This document shows, in pieces, positions 34,101 through 42,108 of a stretch of DNA of 64,000 nucleotides. A program made the translations under genes and the position numbers. The notes under the pieces are model-generated. The model made no database searches and was not told the origin of the DNA. It saw nothing but the letters and a program-made list of their open reading frames with translations. This DNA is from Emticicia sp043780375. Lineage in GTDB: Bacteria > Bacteroidota > Bacteroidia > Cytophagales > Spirosomataceae. How positions within the stretch are numbered: position 1 is the first letter of the stretch; the number at the start of each line of letters is the position of its first letter. The DNA lies in assembly GCF_043780375.1 (NCBI RefSeq), contig NZ_JAYWCU010000120.1, positions 1 to 64,000 of the forward strand, written 5' to 3'.

Positions 34101-35501
34101 GAAGAAACGCAGGGTTCAGGATGGCAAAAAATACTTCATCCTGATATGGTAGAAGAGGTTATAGAAAGCATTAAAAAATCAATTGAAGAAGGCACCGATT
34201 GGGAATATACTTTTTTGCTGCGTGGTAAAGATGGAATGTATCGTTGGTTTCTATCGCGGGCTGTTCCTGTAAGAGACAATGATGGCAAAGTGATTAGATG
34301 GTTTGGAACTAATACAGATATTACCGAACAAAAAGAAGCTGGCAAAAAAGCAGAAGAGGCAACCCTCATGGCTGAAGATGCTATGAAAGCAAAACAGCAA
34401 TTTTTATCAAATATGAGCCACGAAATCAGAACACCCATGAATGCAATTATTGGGTTTACTAATGTGGTGCTAAAGACAAAATTAGACGAAAAACAAAAAA
34501 AATATATAAATGCTATTAAAACGTCTGGCGATTCGTTGATTGTATTAATTAATGACATACTTGATCTTGCGAAGCTAGAGGCAGGGAAGATGATCTTTCA
34601 ACTAATTCCGTTTAAATTATATGAATCCATTACCGCAATGCTTCATCTATTTGAAATAAAAATTCAGGAAAAAGATATTGAATTAGTGAAAGAATACGAC
34701 ACTGCTATTCCTGAAATTTTACTTGGCGATCCAGCACGTTTACATCAAATAATTATAAACTTAATAAGCAACGCCCTAAAATTTACAACAAAAGGAAAAA
34801 TAACCTTAAGTGTTAGATTGCTGAACGAAGATGATGAAAAAGCAAGCATCGAATTTGCTGTAACAGATACAGGAATTGGCATTCCGGAAAATAAGCTGGA
34901 AGATATTTTTGATGCATTTGAGCAAGCAAGCAGCGAAACCTCTCAATTCTTTGGAGGAAGTGGCTTAGGACTTGCCATCGTTAAACAATTGGTAGAACCT
35001 CAAGGAGGAACACTCTCAGTTAAAAGCAAAGTGGGGAAAGGATCAACATTTAGTTTTGTTATGAGCTTTAAAAAAACAGCATTAGACACCGCAATTGAAG
35101 CAGCAACACCATCTCCACCAATGCTAAAAAACATAAAAATATTGATGGTTGAAGACGTTAAACTGAATCAGCTTTTAATGAAAATAATATTAGAGGATTT
35201 TGGTGTTGAAGTAGATTTGGCAGACAATGGGAGAATAGCCGTAGAAAAATTAAAAACAAATAATTATAATCTTATTTTTATGGATTTGCAAATGCCCGAA
35301 ATGAATGGTTTTGAAGCAACAGAGTATATCCGTAATAAAATGAATTCTCAAATTCCAATTATCGCCCTTACGGCAGATGTCACCACTATGGATGTTGAAA
35401 AATGCAAAGCCATCGGAATGAATGATTATATATCAAAACCGATTGACGAAAAATTATTATATGCCAAAATTATTAAGTATCTGCCGAAACCCAAAGATTA
35501 G
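31176..35501 (+). CDS. Soluble hybrid histidine kinase with eight PAS domains
   Basis: 1441 residues without signal peptide or membrane helix, so cytosolic. Eight PAS domains lie at about 15-132, 144-260, 276-390, 419-535, 551-663, 678-795, 809-922 and 939-1050, each followed by a D(V/I)TEQ.L.RKKIEESE linker. Domains 1-4, 6 and 7 are alike (lacking PAC-specific cofactor motifs I can name), while 5 and 8 are typical PAS/PAC. HisKA has the phosphorylation site FLSNMSHEIRTPMNA (His1082). HATPase has INLISNALKF, DTGIGIPENK and GGSGLGLAIVKQL. A receiver domain ends the chain (acid pocket EDV, phospho-acceptor Asp1370 in FMDLQMPEMNG). The output partner is not adjacent. Confidence 0.92.
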   Translation: MTKMTEEILKRHETNLQNAFMLAPVMICILRGPNHVFERANNMYMELISHRDIINKTVREALPELEGQGFFELLDDVYKTGKTYNGYETLATIDRGKGAIEDNYFNFTFQASHDHEGNIEGILVFLEEVTEQVTCRKKIKKSEKRFRNLVEQTTTPILILKGEKMVLEVANESVFKFFNIGKEALGKPFLEILPEMKEQPFMDYLYNVLHNGVTHYGNEEPAYFIRENGEKETIYFNFVYQPYHEDDGSISGVMVLASDVTEQVLSRKKIEESEKRYNMMLMKSPFGFAVLKGKNMVITLANDSVKEFWGKGKDIEGKPLFELLVELKDSTFPGLIENVYTTGIPFYGEELLAPVLRNGKLEDVYFNFVYQPYLEADETISGVTIIAYEVTAQALVKKALAQQREVEQKALKSIEESNTRYYYMLMQSPFAFSIMKGKDMVITLANDLIKEFWGKGMDVEGKTLLQVLPELENQPFPKLMDSVFTTGKPIYVNEILAQLQHDHTLENRYFNVVYQPHYEADDTISGVITIAYDVTEMVLARKKIEESETFNRAVLESSPDCVKMLSSEGRLEFINPNGICLLEIDDFESVKDTYWWDIWEPKNQQIIKDAVAIAKSGEKVQLQIFSSTAKGTPKWWDIIVLPVQEVGGDKNLNRILSVSRDITEQKQYQLKELELLSRFQNLVEQAPVAICVMRGKNYIIEIINEGMHEMWDRTLEETLNKPAFEVLPELMEQGFKNLLDNVYNTGERFVAEELPISLKRKGKLESTYVKFVYEPLREADGTVSGVMALAHEITEQVLSRKKIEESETKFRTLIENAPVATCFFTGREMKIEVANDIMIGYWGKGKDVIGKKLADAIPELKGQPFLKILDDVFTTGKIYEAKNAFAQLESNGVLRTYYFDFTYKPIRNAAGEIYGIMNMSADVTEQVLSRKKLEASEEQFSTMANNISQFAWMTDEKGYIYWYNQRWYDYTGTTLEETQGSGWQKILHPDMVEEVIESIKKSIEEGTDWEYTFLLRGKDGMYRWFLSRAVPVRDNDGKVIRWFGTNTDITEQKEAGKKAEEATLMAEDAMKAKQQFLSNMSHEIRTPMNAIIGFTNVVLKTKLDEKQKKYINAIKTSGDSLIVLINDILDLAKLEAGKMIFQLIPFKLYESITAMLHLFEIKIQEKDIELVKEYDTAIPEILLGDPARLHQIIINLISNALKFTTKGKITLSVRLLNEDDEKASIEFAVTDTGIGIPENKLEDIFDAFEQASSETSQFFGGSGLGLAIVKQLVEPQGGTLSVKSKVGKGSTFSFVMSFKKTALDTAIEAATPSPPMLKNIKILMVEDVKLNQLLMKIILEDFGVEVDLADNGRIAVEKLKTNNYNLIFMDLQMPEMNGFEATEYIRNKMNSQIPIIALTADVTTMDVEKCKAIGMNDYISKPIDEKLLYAKIIKYLPKPKD

Positions 35502-35749
35502 AAAAGCCATCTGAGAAAGACCGATACCATTAAATATAATTATGGGCGGGAGGATTGAGTAGAAAAACTAAAAGAAAAACATGAAAATTGCATACACGTT
35601 TTCAACAACCGCCTTCTCCAATAAAATCAAAAAACAGAGAAACTTCCTATATTTGCACAAATTCAAACAAACATAACACTAAAAAGACTTCCTTTCAACC
35701 TCACCATTATTGCCGAAGTGAAACCTTATTTTTAAAATTGCCAAACCCC

Positions 35750-36103
35750 ATGCTAACTCCCACACAAATAAAATACAAAATAGACTACGAAATCGTAGTT
35801 GATTGCTACGATGACTTTGAAGTAAGCATGGGCTGGTTTACAACGATGGATGATGACCTCGAATTTCCATTTGAAGCTACGGCAAAATTCGAAAAGCGTG
35901 ATGGCACGATTGAATTCAAGCAAGTAACCATCGTAGGTTTAGATGCCGACGAACAAAGTTTCAGAGGTTCCGATTTCAAACTTAAAATGGCTGACGGCGA
36001 ATATATCAAGCCGATTGCCTATTCAAAATTGAGTAAAATTGATGCCTCAGAGCAAACAATGGAACTATTGCAATGCTGGGATTATTGGTTAACACAATAT
36101 TAA
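35750..36103 (+). CDS. CcbP-like calcium-binding protein
   Basis: A 117-residue acidic protein: YEIVVDCYDDFEVSMGWFTT, DDDLEFPFEATAKFEKRDG, VTIVGLDADEQSFRGSDFKL, YIKPIAYSKLSKIDASEQTM. This fits the CcbP family (calcium-binding protein of heterocystous cyanobacteria) with DxxxxxxGWxxxxxDxLxFPF; the acidic residues are the likely Ca2+ ligands. The open frame extends upstream to 35588, but the residues before the ATG at 35750 (codon 55 of that frame) look non-coding. The PfkB gene follows after 37 nt on the same strand, so the two may be cotranscribed. Its role here is unknown. Confidence 0.7.
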   Translation: MLTPTQIKYKIDYEIVVDCYDDFEVSMGWFTTMDDDLEFPFEATAKFEKRDGTIEFKQVTIVGLDADEQSFRGSDFKLKMADGEYIKPIAYSKLSKIDASEQTMELLQCWDYWLTQY

Positions 36104-36140
36104 TAGATAAATAACAAAATTCAATTCCAACTCATCAAAA

Positions 36141-37157
36141 ATGACCATCAAATCCACTAAAATAAGACAGATTTTTCAAAAAACAAGCAATCTCCACATT
36201 GGAGTTATTGGTGATTTTGCCGTTGATTTTTATTACGGAATCAATCAACAAACGCAAGAGTTTTCGGTTGAAACTGGTAAAGAAGTTTTTTGGGGAACTC
36301 AACCTATAACGTCATTGGGTGCAGCAGGAAATGTAGTGCAGAATTTGACGGCTTTGGGTGTGCAAAATATTCAAGTTTTTGGGTGCGTAGGCAATGATAT
36401 TTTTGGTCGTGAAATGAAACATTTGTTTCAAAATCTTAATGTCGATACTACATATCTGAAAAGCCTTTCGAGCGGCTGGGATACTTGCACTTATACCAAA
36501 CCAATGTCGGTCAATGGCGAGGAAAATCGTTTAGATTTTGGCACGCATAATGCTCTTTCAGAAGAGGTTTTTGGTCAAATTTTACTCGACATCGAATCCG
36601 CCTTATCTCAACTTAATGTGCTGATTATCAATCAACAATTTCCTAATCCACTGCTTACTCCTCAACGTATTCAGCAACTCAACAACATTTTATCGAAGTT
36701 TCCCGATTGCCTTTATGTGGCCGACTTGCGAGCCTATGGTCTTCATATCAAAAATATAATTTTAAAAGTAAACACCGAAGAATTAGCCCGATTAGTCGAA
36801 ATTTCAGTAATAGACGAAGCAGACGAAATGACTTGTTGCAAACATGGAAAAACTTTACTCAATCAAATTGGCGGTTCGCTCGTTATAACCAGAGGCGAAC
36901 ACGGAATTTTATACATTGATGCCAACGAAACACAAAGCGTAAAAGCATTAAAATTAAATACTGAAATCGATACTGTTGGTGCGGGCGATACCGTTGTAGC
37001 GGCATTTTCGGCAAGTCGAGGAACGGGAGCCAGTATAAAAGAAGCTCTCGAAATTGCCAATTTAGCCGCCGCCATAACAGTCCAAAAATTACACCAAACA
37101 GGCACAGCAAATTTGCAGGAGATTTTAGAACAAAAAAGTAAGATAGATAACTATTAG
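36141..37157 (+). CDS. PfkB-family sugar kinase
   Basis: 338 residues with a ribokinase fold. N-terminal IGVIGDFAVDFYYGINQQT; substrate region TSLGAAGNVVQNLTALGVQNIQVFGCVGND; catalytic motif DTVGAGDTVVAAFSAS with the Asp base; C-terminal NLAAAITVQKLHQTGTA. The overall pattern (AGNVVQNLTALG, VQKLHQTGT) resembles the heptose-7-phosphate kinase (HldE/RfaE1) branch, but sits next to sugar epimerase and isomerase genes, so it could phosphorylate another ketose. Substrate unproven. The CcbP-like gene is 37 nt upstream. Confidence 0.85.
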   Translation: MTIKSTKIRQIFQKTSNLHIGVIGDFAVDFYYGINQQTQEFSVETGKEVFWGTQPITSLGAAGNVVQNLTALGVQNIQVFGCVGNDIFGREMKHLFQNLNVDTTYLKSLSSGWDTCTYTKPMSVNGEENRLDFGTHNALSEEVFGQILLDIESALSQLNVLIINQQFPNPLLTPQRIQQLNNILSKFPDCLYVADLRAYGLHIKNIILKVNTEELARLVEISVIDEADEMTCCKHGKTLLNQIGGSLVITRGEHGILYIDANETQSVKALKLNTEIDTVGAGDTVVAAFSASRGTGASIKEALEIANLAAAITVQKLHQTGTANLQEILEQKSKIDNY

Positions 37158-37267
37158 TCAGCCATTTAGATTGTTTTAAATTACGAAATTAATCATCCAT
37201 TGAAACAAGTCTAATCCGATATTCAACAAAACATTAAACCTTCATAAACTATAAAAACCTTCAACCC

Positions 37268-38536
37268 ATGATTCTTTCTCACGCCCAAGAACTACGAGAC
37301 GAAATAGTTTCTTACTTAAATAATGGCTTATTACCTTTTTGGATTTCTCGAACCATAGATACTGAATATGGTGGTTTTCTTACACATTTCGACGAATTTG
37401 GTAATGATTCGGGCGAAGACGAAAAATCTTTGATTGCACAGTCTCGTTCGGTTTTTACATATTCTTCTGCTCATCGTGCAGGTTATGGCGGTGGAAAATT
37501 AGCAGAAATGGCTCGTCATGGCGTTGATTTTTTACTCAATAAAATGTGGGACCAAGAACACGGCGGTTTTTATTGGATGATGAATCGAAAAGGTGAAGTC
37601 GTAATTGACGAAAAAATCGTTTACGGACATAGTTTTGCCATTTATAGTTTGAGTGAATATACACTCGCCACTGGTGACCCCCGTGGACGTGAATATGCAG
37701 AAAAAGTATTCGATTTACTACAAAAACACGCCGTTGATACACATTTTGGTGGGTATTGGGAAATGTTTCATCGTAATTGGGATTTGAAAGGTGCTGGTGC
37801 AGCAGGTGGCGACCGCAAAACGCTCGACGCTCACATGCACTTAATGGAGGCATTTACAACGCTTTATGAATGTACGGGTCAGCAAGTGCATCGCCGTAAA
37901 CTGTTGGAATCAATTGAATTATTGACCAATAAAATCATGCATCCAAAATATGGCACGGGTATTCCGCAGTTTTGGGCAGATTGGACGGTTGCTCCACAAA
38001 TAAAATTCGATATCGTGTGGGGCTGGGACAGATTCAGCGAAGACGGACAAAAAGCATCCGCCGAGGACAATACCAGCTACGGACATAATGCCGAGTTTGC
38101 TTGGCTCTTGATGCACGCCCTTGATATTTTGAATTTGCCTTACGATTTGCACCATGAGCAAATTCAGAAATCATTTAGTCATTCGGTTGAAAATGGCATT
38201 GATTGGGAATTTGGGGGAGTATTTGTGGAAGGCTCGCACGATGGCGAAGTATATGACCGAGAAAAAGAGTTTTGGCAACAAGCCGAAATGTTGATTGGAA
38301 CGTTGGATGCCTACCGTTATCTGAAAGACGAAAAATATTGGAAAGCTTACGTAAATGTACATCGTTTTGTTTTTGATAAAATGATTAACCATAAATTGGG
38401 AGAATGGTGGCCATTAATGACTCGCCAAGGCGAACCAATTTGGAAACACATGAGCCACTCATGGAAAATCAATTACCATGATGTACGAGCAATGGTACAA
38501 TCTATTGTGAGACTTGATAAGCTAATAAAAAGTTGA
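37268..38536 (+). CDS. AGE-family epimerase/isomerase
   Basis: A 422-residue (alpha/alpha)6-barrel enzyme of the N-acylglucosamine 2-epimerase superfamily, which includes cellobiose 2-epimerase. Motifs along the barrel: PFWISRTIDTEYGGFLTHFD, SLIAQSRSVFTYSSAH, HGGFYWMMNRKGEVV, LDAHMHLMEAFTTLYE, YGHNAEFAWLLMHA, EFWQQAEMLIGTLDAYR and KMSHSWKINYHDVRAM-like HMSHSWKINYHDVRA. His residues in DAHMH, YGHN and MSHSWK are the expected catalytic sites. It could epimerise beta-1,4-disaccharides or hexoses. It lies between a sugar kinase and a TIM-barrel isomerase, all on one strand. Confidence 0.9.
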   Translation: MILSHAQELRDEIVSYLNNGLLPFWISRTIDTEYGGFLTHFDEFGNDSGEDEKSLIAQSRSVFTYSSAHRAGYGGGKLAEMARHGVDFLLNKMWDQEHGGFYWMMNRKGEVVIDEKIVYGHSFAIYSLSEYTLATGDPRGREYAEKVFDLLQKHAVDTHFGGYWEMFHRNWDLKGAGAAGGDRKTLDAHMHLMEAFTTLYECTGQQVHRRKLLESIELLTNKIMHPKYGTGIPQFWADWTVAPQIKFDIVWGWDRFSEDGQKASAEDNTSYGHNAEFAWLLMHALDILNLPYDLHHEQIQKSFSHSVENGIDWEFGGVFVEGSHDGEVYDREKEFWQQAEMLIGTLDAYRYLKDEKYWKAYVNVHRFVFDKMINHKLGEWWPLMTRQGEPIWKHMSHSWKINYHDVRAMVQSIVRLDKLIKS

Positions 38537-38650
38537 TTATAACATGATGGATTAATCAAACAATTTTATTAAATTTCCCAACTTTATTAATAATTGTCAA
38601 AAATACACGTTTGACGACTAATTTATTCAACCTTAAACTGAAAAGAAATT

Positions 38651-39541
38651 ATGAATAAAAACCCTTCACGTCGTATGGCTCTAAAAAATATTTTAGGCAG
38701 TGCGGCTATGGTTTCTGCTCCGATGACATTTAGCGAAGTATTTGCAGCTAATGAAAAAGTGCTTGGAGCTGAACTAAACGGCAAAATAAATCACTCGGCT
38801 TGTCGTTGGTGTTATGCTAAAATTCCGTTGGAAGAGCTTTGTCAAGCCGCAGTGGCAATGGGACTCAAATCAATTGAGCTGCAAGGTCCTGACGAATGGC
38901 CAGTATTGAAAAAATACGGTTTGACTTGTGCAATGCCTTGGGGTGCGGGCAAAGGTATCAATGACGGTTTTAATGAACTCAAACTACATGACGAACTCGT
39001 GGCAAGTTATGAGGCTATTTTCCCAAAATTACAAGCCGCAGGTTTAGATAAAGTAATTTGTTTTTCGGGAAATAGAAAAGGAATGTCGGACGAACAAGGT
39101 CTTGAAAACTGTGCCATTGGACTGAAAAGGTTGATGCCTTCGGCAGAAAAATATGGTATAACCATGACTATGGAATTACTCAATAGCAAGGTAAATCATA
39201 AGGATTATATGTGCGACCTAACCAAATGGGGTGTAGCATTGTGTGACAAAGTAGGGTCGGATAGATTCAAGCTGCTTTACGATATTTACCACATGCAAAT
39301 CATGGAAGGAGACGTAATCGCAACAATTAAAAAGTATAATAAGTATTTTTCTCATTATCATACTGGTGGCGTACCGGGGCGTGCCGAAATTGATGATACG
39401 CAAGAATTGAATTACCCAGCCATCATGCGAGCCATCGTAGCAACTGGCTATAAAGGCTTTGTTGGACAAGAATTTATACCAAAACGCCCAGATGCAATCG
39501 CTTCGCTGAAACAAGGTGTAACGATTTGTGATATTGCTTAG
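38651..39541 (+). CDS. Tat-exported TIM-barrel isomerase (hydroxypyruvate isomerase-like)
   Basis: 296 residues. The N-terminus NPSRRMALKNILGSAAMVSAP has the twin-arginine pattern. The barrel belongs to the xylose-isomerase-like sugar isomerase/epimerase superfamily: NHSACRWCYAKIPLEELCQA, LKSIELQGPDEWP, MELLNSKVNHKDYM, LLYDIYHMQIMEGD, SHYHTGGVPGR and GYKGFVGQEFIP. Metal ligands Glu, Asp, His and Glu can be placed in MELLNS, YDIYHMQ, HYHTGG and GQEF. The likely reaction is an aldose-ketose isomerisation in the periplasm. It may work with the epimerase and kinase upstream, although the kinase is cytosolic. Confidence 0.88.
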   Translation: MNKNPSRRMALKNILGSAAMVSAPMTFSEVFAANEKVLGAELNGKINHSACRWCYAKIPLEELCQAAVAMGLKSIELQGPDEWPVLKKYGLTCAMPWGAGKGINDGFNELKLHDELVASYEAIFPKLQAAGLDKVICFSGNRKGMSDEQGLENCAIGLKRLMPSAEKYGITMTMELLNSKVNHKDYMCDLTKWGVALCDKVGSDRFKLLYDIYHMQIMEGDVIATIKKYNKYFSHYHTGGVPGRAEIDDTQELNYPAIMRAIVATGYKGFVGQEFIPKRPDAIASLKQGVTICDIA

Positions 39542-39542
39542 C

Positions 39543-39625
39543 CCCTCTCAACCCTCTTTGATAGAGAGGGCTTTACTCATTTATCTACCATCATTTCCGA
39601 CCCATCCCTAATAGGGAGGGGTCGG
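39543..39625. repeat. Two C/G-rich hairpins between convergent genes
   Basis: CCCTCTC...GAGAGGG (39543-39570) and CCGACCCATCCCT, loop, AGGGAGGGGTCGG (39597-39625, one mismatch). They lie between the isomerase and the DEAD-box gene and can terminate both. The same CCCCTCC/GGAGGGG type appears between hutH and hutU. Confidence 0.55.
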
Positions 39626-39636
39626 GGGTAGGGCTT

Positions 39637-40746
39637 CTACACCTTTAAAAACTTAATTTTCAAAGTTTTTTCAATCTTAGTAAGCATTTGCAAATCGTCT
39701 TTGGTTACAAAACTTATTGAAATTCCTCGCTTGCCTGCACGAGCCGTTCGGCCGCTTCGGTGGGTATAATATTCAATTTGGTCGGGTAGTTGATAATGCA
39801 CTACATAAGCCAAACCTTCTACATCAATTCCTCTTGCCGAAATATCGGTGGCAACCAAAACCTGCACTTTTTTATTCTTAAAAGCACGCATTACTTTCTC
39901 TCTATCTCGTTGTTCCAAATCGCCATGAATGGCATCGGCAGCAATATTTTTAGCAACTAATTTTCTTGCAACTACCTGAGCATCAGCCTTTGTGCGACAA
40001 AAAACAATGCCTCGCCCTGCTCCTTGTGATTGCAAAAACTGCACAACGAAATCAAATTTTTGATTCATTTCGCAGATAAAAAATTGGTGTTCAATCAATC
40101 CATTGACCACTTCAGTTTTACTTACCTGAATGGTATGCAAATCGGGCGACATATATTTCAAGATGAGCGACCTTAATCCATCAGGAAGCGTTGCTGAGAA
40201 AAGCCACGTATTGCTATTTTTATGCACTTTCTCCAAAATTGTGTCAATATCATCTTTAAAACCCATGCTCAACATTTCGTCGGCTTCGTCAAGCACGATG
40301 GTTTTTACATGACTTAAATCAATGGCTTGTTTTTGAATCAAATCTATCAAACGCCCAGGCGTTGCAACAACAATCTGAGTTGGACGTTGCAGATTTTTTA
40401 TCTGAATTTCTATCCATTCTCCACCAAAAACCGCTTCCACGAAAACTTTTTCGGTGTGTTTGGTCATTTTGAATAATTGCTTGGCAATTTGCTGGCATAA
40501 TTCTCTGGTTGGCGATAAAATCAATGCTTGAACGTTTGTATCATTAGCCTTGATTTTCTGTAATAAGGGTATTCCAAAAGCAATGGTTTTTCCCGTTCCT
40601 GTTTGGGCTTGACCGATAAAATCTGAGGTATTTTTAAGCAAAAAAGGAATTGCTTTTTCCTGAATTTCGGTCGGATTCGTAATTTTCATTTCGGTCAAAG
40701 CCGTAATTAAATTCTCCGAAACGCCGAGTTGTTTGAATGTTTCCAA
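39637..40746 (-). CDS. DEAD-box RNA helicase
   Basis: A 369-residue minimal two-domain helicase. Q-motif FKQLGVSENLITALTEMKITNPTEIQEKAIP; motif I AQTGTGKTIAFG; motif II LDEADEML; motif III FSATLPDG; motif IV FCRTKADAQ; motif V ATDISARGIDVE; motif VI HRSGRTARAGKRG. It ends directly after the core, without the basic tail of RhlE/DeaD proteins, and should unwind short RNA duplexes in the cytosol. The start codon is a TTG at 40746; the next in-frame ATG would delete the Q-motif. Confidence 0.92.
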   Translation of the reverse strand: METFKQLGVSENLITALTEMKITNPTEIQEKAIPFLLKNTSDFIGQAQTGTGKTIAFGIPLLQKIKANDTNVQALILSPTRELCQQIAKQLFKMTKHTEKVFVEAVFGGEWIEIQIKNLQRPTQIVVATPGRLIDLIQKQAIDLSHVKTIVLDEADEMLSMGFKDDIDTILEKVHKNSNTWLFSATLPDGLRSLILKYMSPDLHTIQVSKTEVVNGLIEHQFFICEMNQKFDFVVQFLQSQGAGRGIVFCRTKADAQVVARKLVAKNIAADAIHGDLEQRDREKVMRAFKNKKVQVLVATDISARGIDVEGLAYVVHYQLPDQIEYYTHRSGRTARAGKRGISISFVTKDDLQMLTKIEKTLKIKFLKV

Positions 40747-40917
40747 AACTAAAAGTGTATTATTTGAAACGTAAAGGTACGGAAAATAAGTGATTTTGAA
40801 GAATGATTTTTGAATGTAACCTTAGTTTAATTATTTGATAATCAGTATTTTATATATATTACAGTATCTAATTTTACATAATTTATAAAAAACGATGACA
40901 TATTCCTAACGAATTAT

Positions 40918-40925
40918 TAAATTTG
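40918..40925 (+). promoter_or_regulatory. -7 element of the DUF2911 operon
   Basis: TAAATTTG (TAnnTTTG) ends 27 nt before the ATG at 40953. It again contains the TTG that opens the longest reading frame (40923). Confidence 0.5.
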
Positions 40926-40952
40926 CTAAAACTTAAATCATCAACCAAAACA

Positions 40953-41528
40953 ATGAAAAAAACACTCATATTACTTTGTTTATTTGCTCTACTTATTGTA
41001 GAAGTACAGGCTCAAAAAATGAGAGGCACCGACAAAAGCCCAATGGATATGGCGTATTATCCTGATAACTTTGCCCATGACCGTAAATTCGCCCCAAAAC
41101 TTATTGGCGATATGCCCGCTATCGTGCGTGTAACTTACAGTCGCCCTGCAAAAAAAGAGCGTGAGGTTTTTGGCACTAAAATCGTTCCTTATGGTGAGGT
41201 TTGGCGTTTGGGTGCAAACGAATCGACCGAAATAAAGTTTTATCAAGACGTAATGATACAAGGCAAGAAAGTTAAAGCAGGTACATATTCGCTCTTTGCC
41301 ATTCCAAATGCCACAGAATGGACAATTATCCTGAACAAAGATTTAGACTTTTGGGGGGCTTATAGTTACAATGCAGCCAATGATATTTTACGTGTAAATG
41401 TTCCTGTAAAAAAAACAGAAGAAGTAGTAGAAAGTTTCTCTATTCAATGTATTAAAGGTGGCGACAAAGATACAATCATGAAGATGGCTTGGGACACTAC
41501 TTTGATTGAATTACCAATTTCATTCTAA
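40953..41528 (+). CDS. DUF2911 secreted protein
   Basis: 191 residues with signal peptide (KTLILLCLFALLIVEVQAQ). The DUF2911 core is MPAIVRVTYSRPAKKEREVFG, GEVWRLGANESTEIKFYQDV, GKKVKAGTYSLFAIPN and WTIILNKDLDFWGAYSYN. These are beta-rich periplasmic or surface proteins frequent in Bacteroidota; no activity is known. The start is taken at ATG 40953 because the upstream TTG belongs to the promoter. It leads a four-gene run with gaps of 10, 9 and 47 nt. Confidence 0.87.
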   Translation: MKKTLILLCLFALLIVEVQAQKMRGTDKSPMDMAYYPDNFAHDRKFAPKLIGDMPAIVRVTYSRPAKKEREVFGTKIVPYGEVWRLGANESTEIKFYQDVMIQGKKVKAGTYSLFAIPNATEWTIILNKDLDFWGAYSYNAANDILRVNVPVKKTEEVVESFSIQCIKGGDKDTIMKMAWDTTLIELPISF

Positions 41529-41538
41529 TCGAAAAAAC

Positions 41539-42099
41539 ATGACTATTTCACGAAAAATTGTCCTAAAGTCAATCTTTGGGGCGTTGATAAGTTTGCCAGT
41601 TTTGGGCAAAAAGAAAGAAGAGAAAGACATTCTGGGCTTTAAAGATGAGTTTTCGGTGGCTTGGAAAAGTTCATTCGACCATACGCTAAAAATCTTCAAT
41701 CAAATGCCTGAAGATAAATTCGAGTTTAAATATACGCCTGAGTCATATACTTTCCGAACGCAATTTGTGCATTGCATTACATTTACGACCTCCCAAATTT
41801 GTGGTCGTCTGAACATTCCAAACCCATATGACGAAAAGGAAAAAAAGAATGGTTTTTGGAAAAATCTTTCAAAAGCTGAGTTAGAAACCGAGCTAAAAGA
41901 GTTTTATGCTTGGGTTGAAAAAACAGTTTTTGAAACAAAACCCGAAAAATTGATGCAATTGGAAAACTACGCAGGTGGCAATGTTCCTACTTGGCGGCTA
42001 TTTTATGCCCTCGAAAATCACATTATTCATCATCGTGGACAAGCAATTTGCTACTTACGCCTCAACGGCATTACCCCTATTGGATATCTTGGTTGGTAA
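41539..42099 (+). CDS. DinB-family protein with hydrophobic N-terminus
   Basis: 186 residues. A basic-hydrophobic beginning (SRKIVLKSIFGALISLPVLG) could be a signal or anchor. The DinB four-helix bundle follows: SFDHTLKIFNQMPEDKFEFKYT, FVHCITFTTSQICGRL and LFYALENHIIHHRGQAICYLRLNG. His residues in VHC and ENHIIHHRGQ are the usual metal-binding triad. DinB-like proteins are metal-dependent, some acting as thiol transferases; nothing shows the substrate. It begins 10 nt after the DUF2911 stop. The in-frame extension to 41506 overlaps that gene and is not used. Confidence 0.86.
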   Translation: MTISRKIVLKSIFGALISLPVLGKKKEEKDILGFKDEFSVAWKSSFDHTLKIFNQMPEDKFEFKYTPESYTFRTQFVHCITFTTSQICGRLNIPNPYDEKEKKNGFWKNLSKAELETELKEFYAWVEKTVFETKPEKLMQLENYAGGNVPTWRLFYALENHIIHHRGQAICYLRLNGITPIGYLGW

Positions 42100-42108
42100 A
42101 ATAAAAAA

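Noticed and set aside
31176..35501. The DNA repeats inside the kinase as a mobile or CRISPR-like array
   Set aside because: They are in frame and correspond to PAS domains and their linkers.
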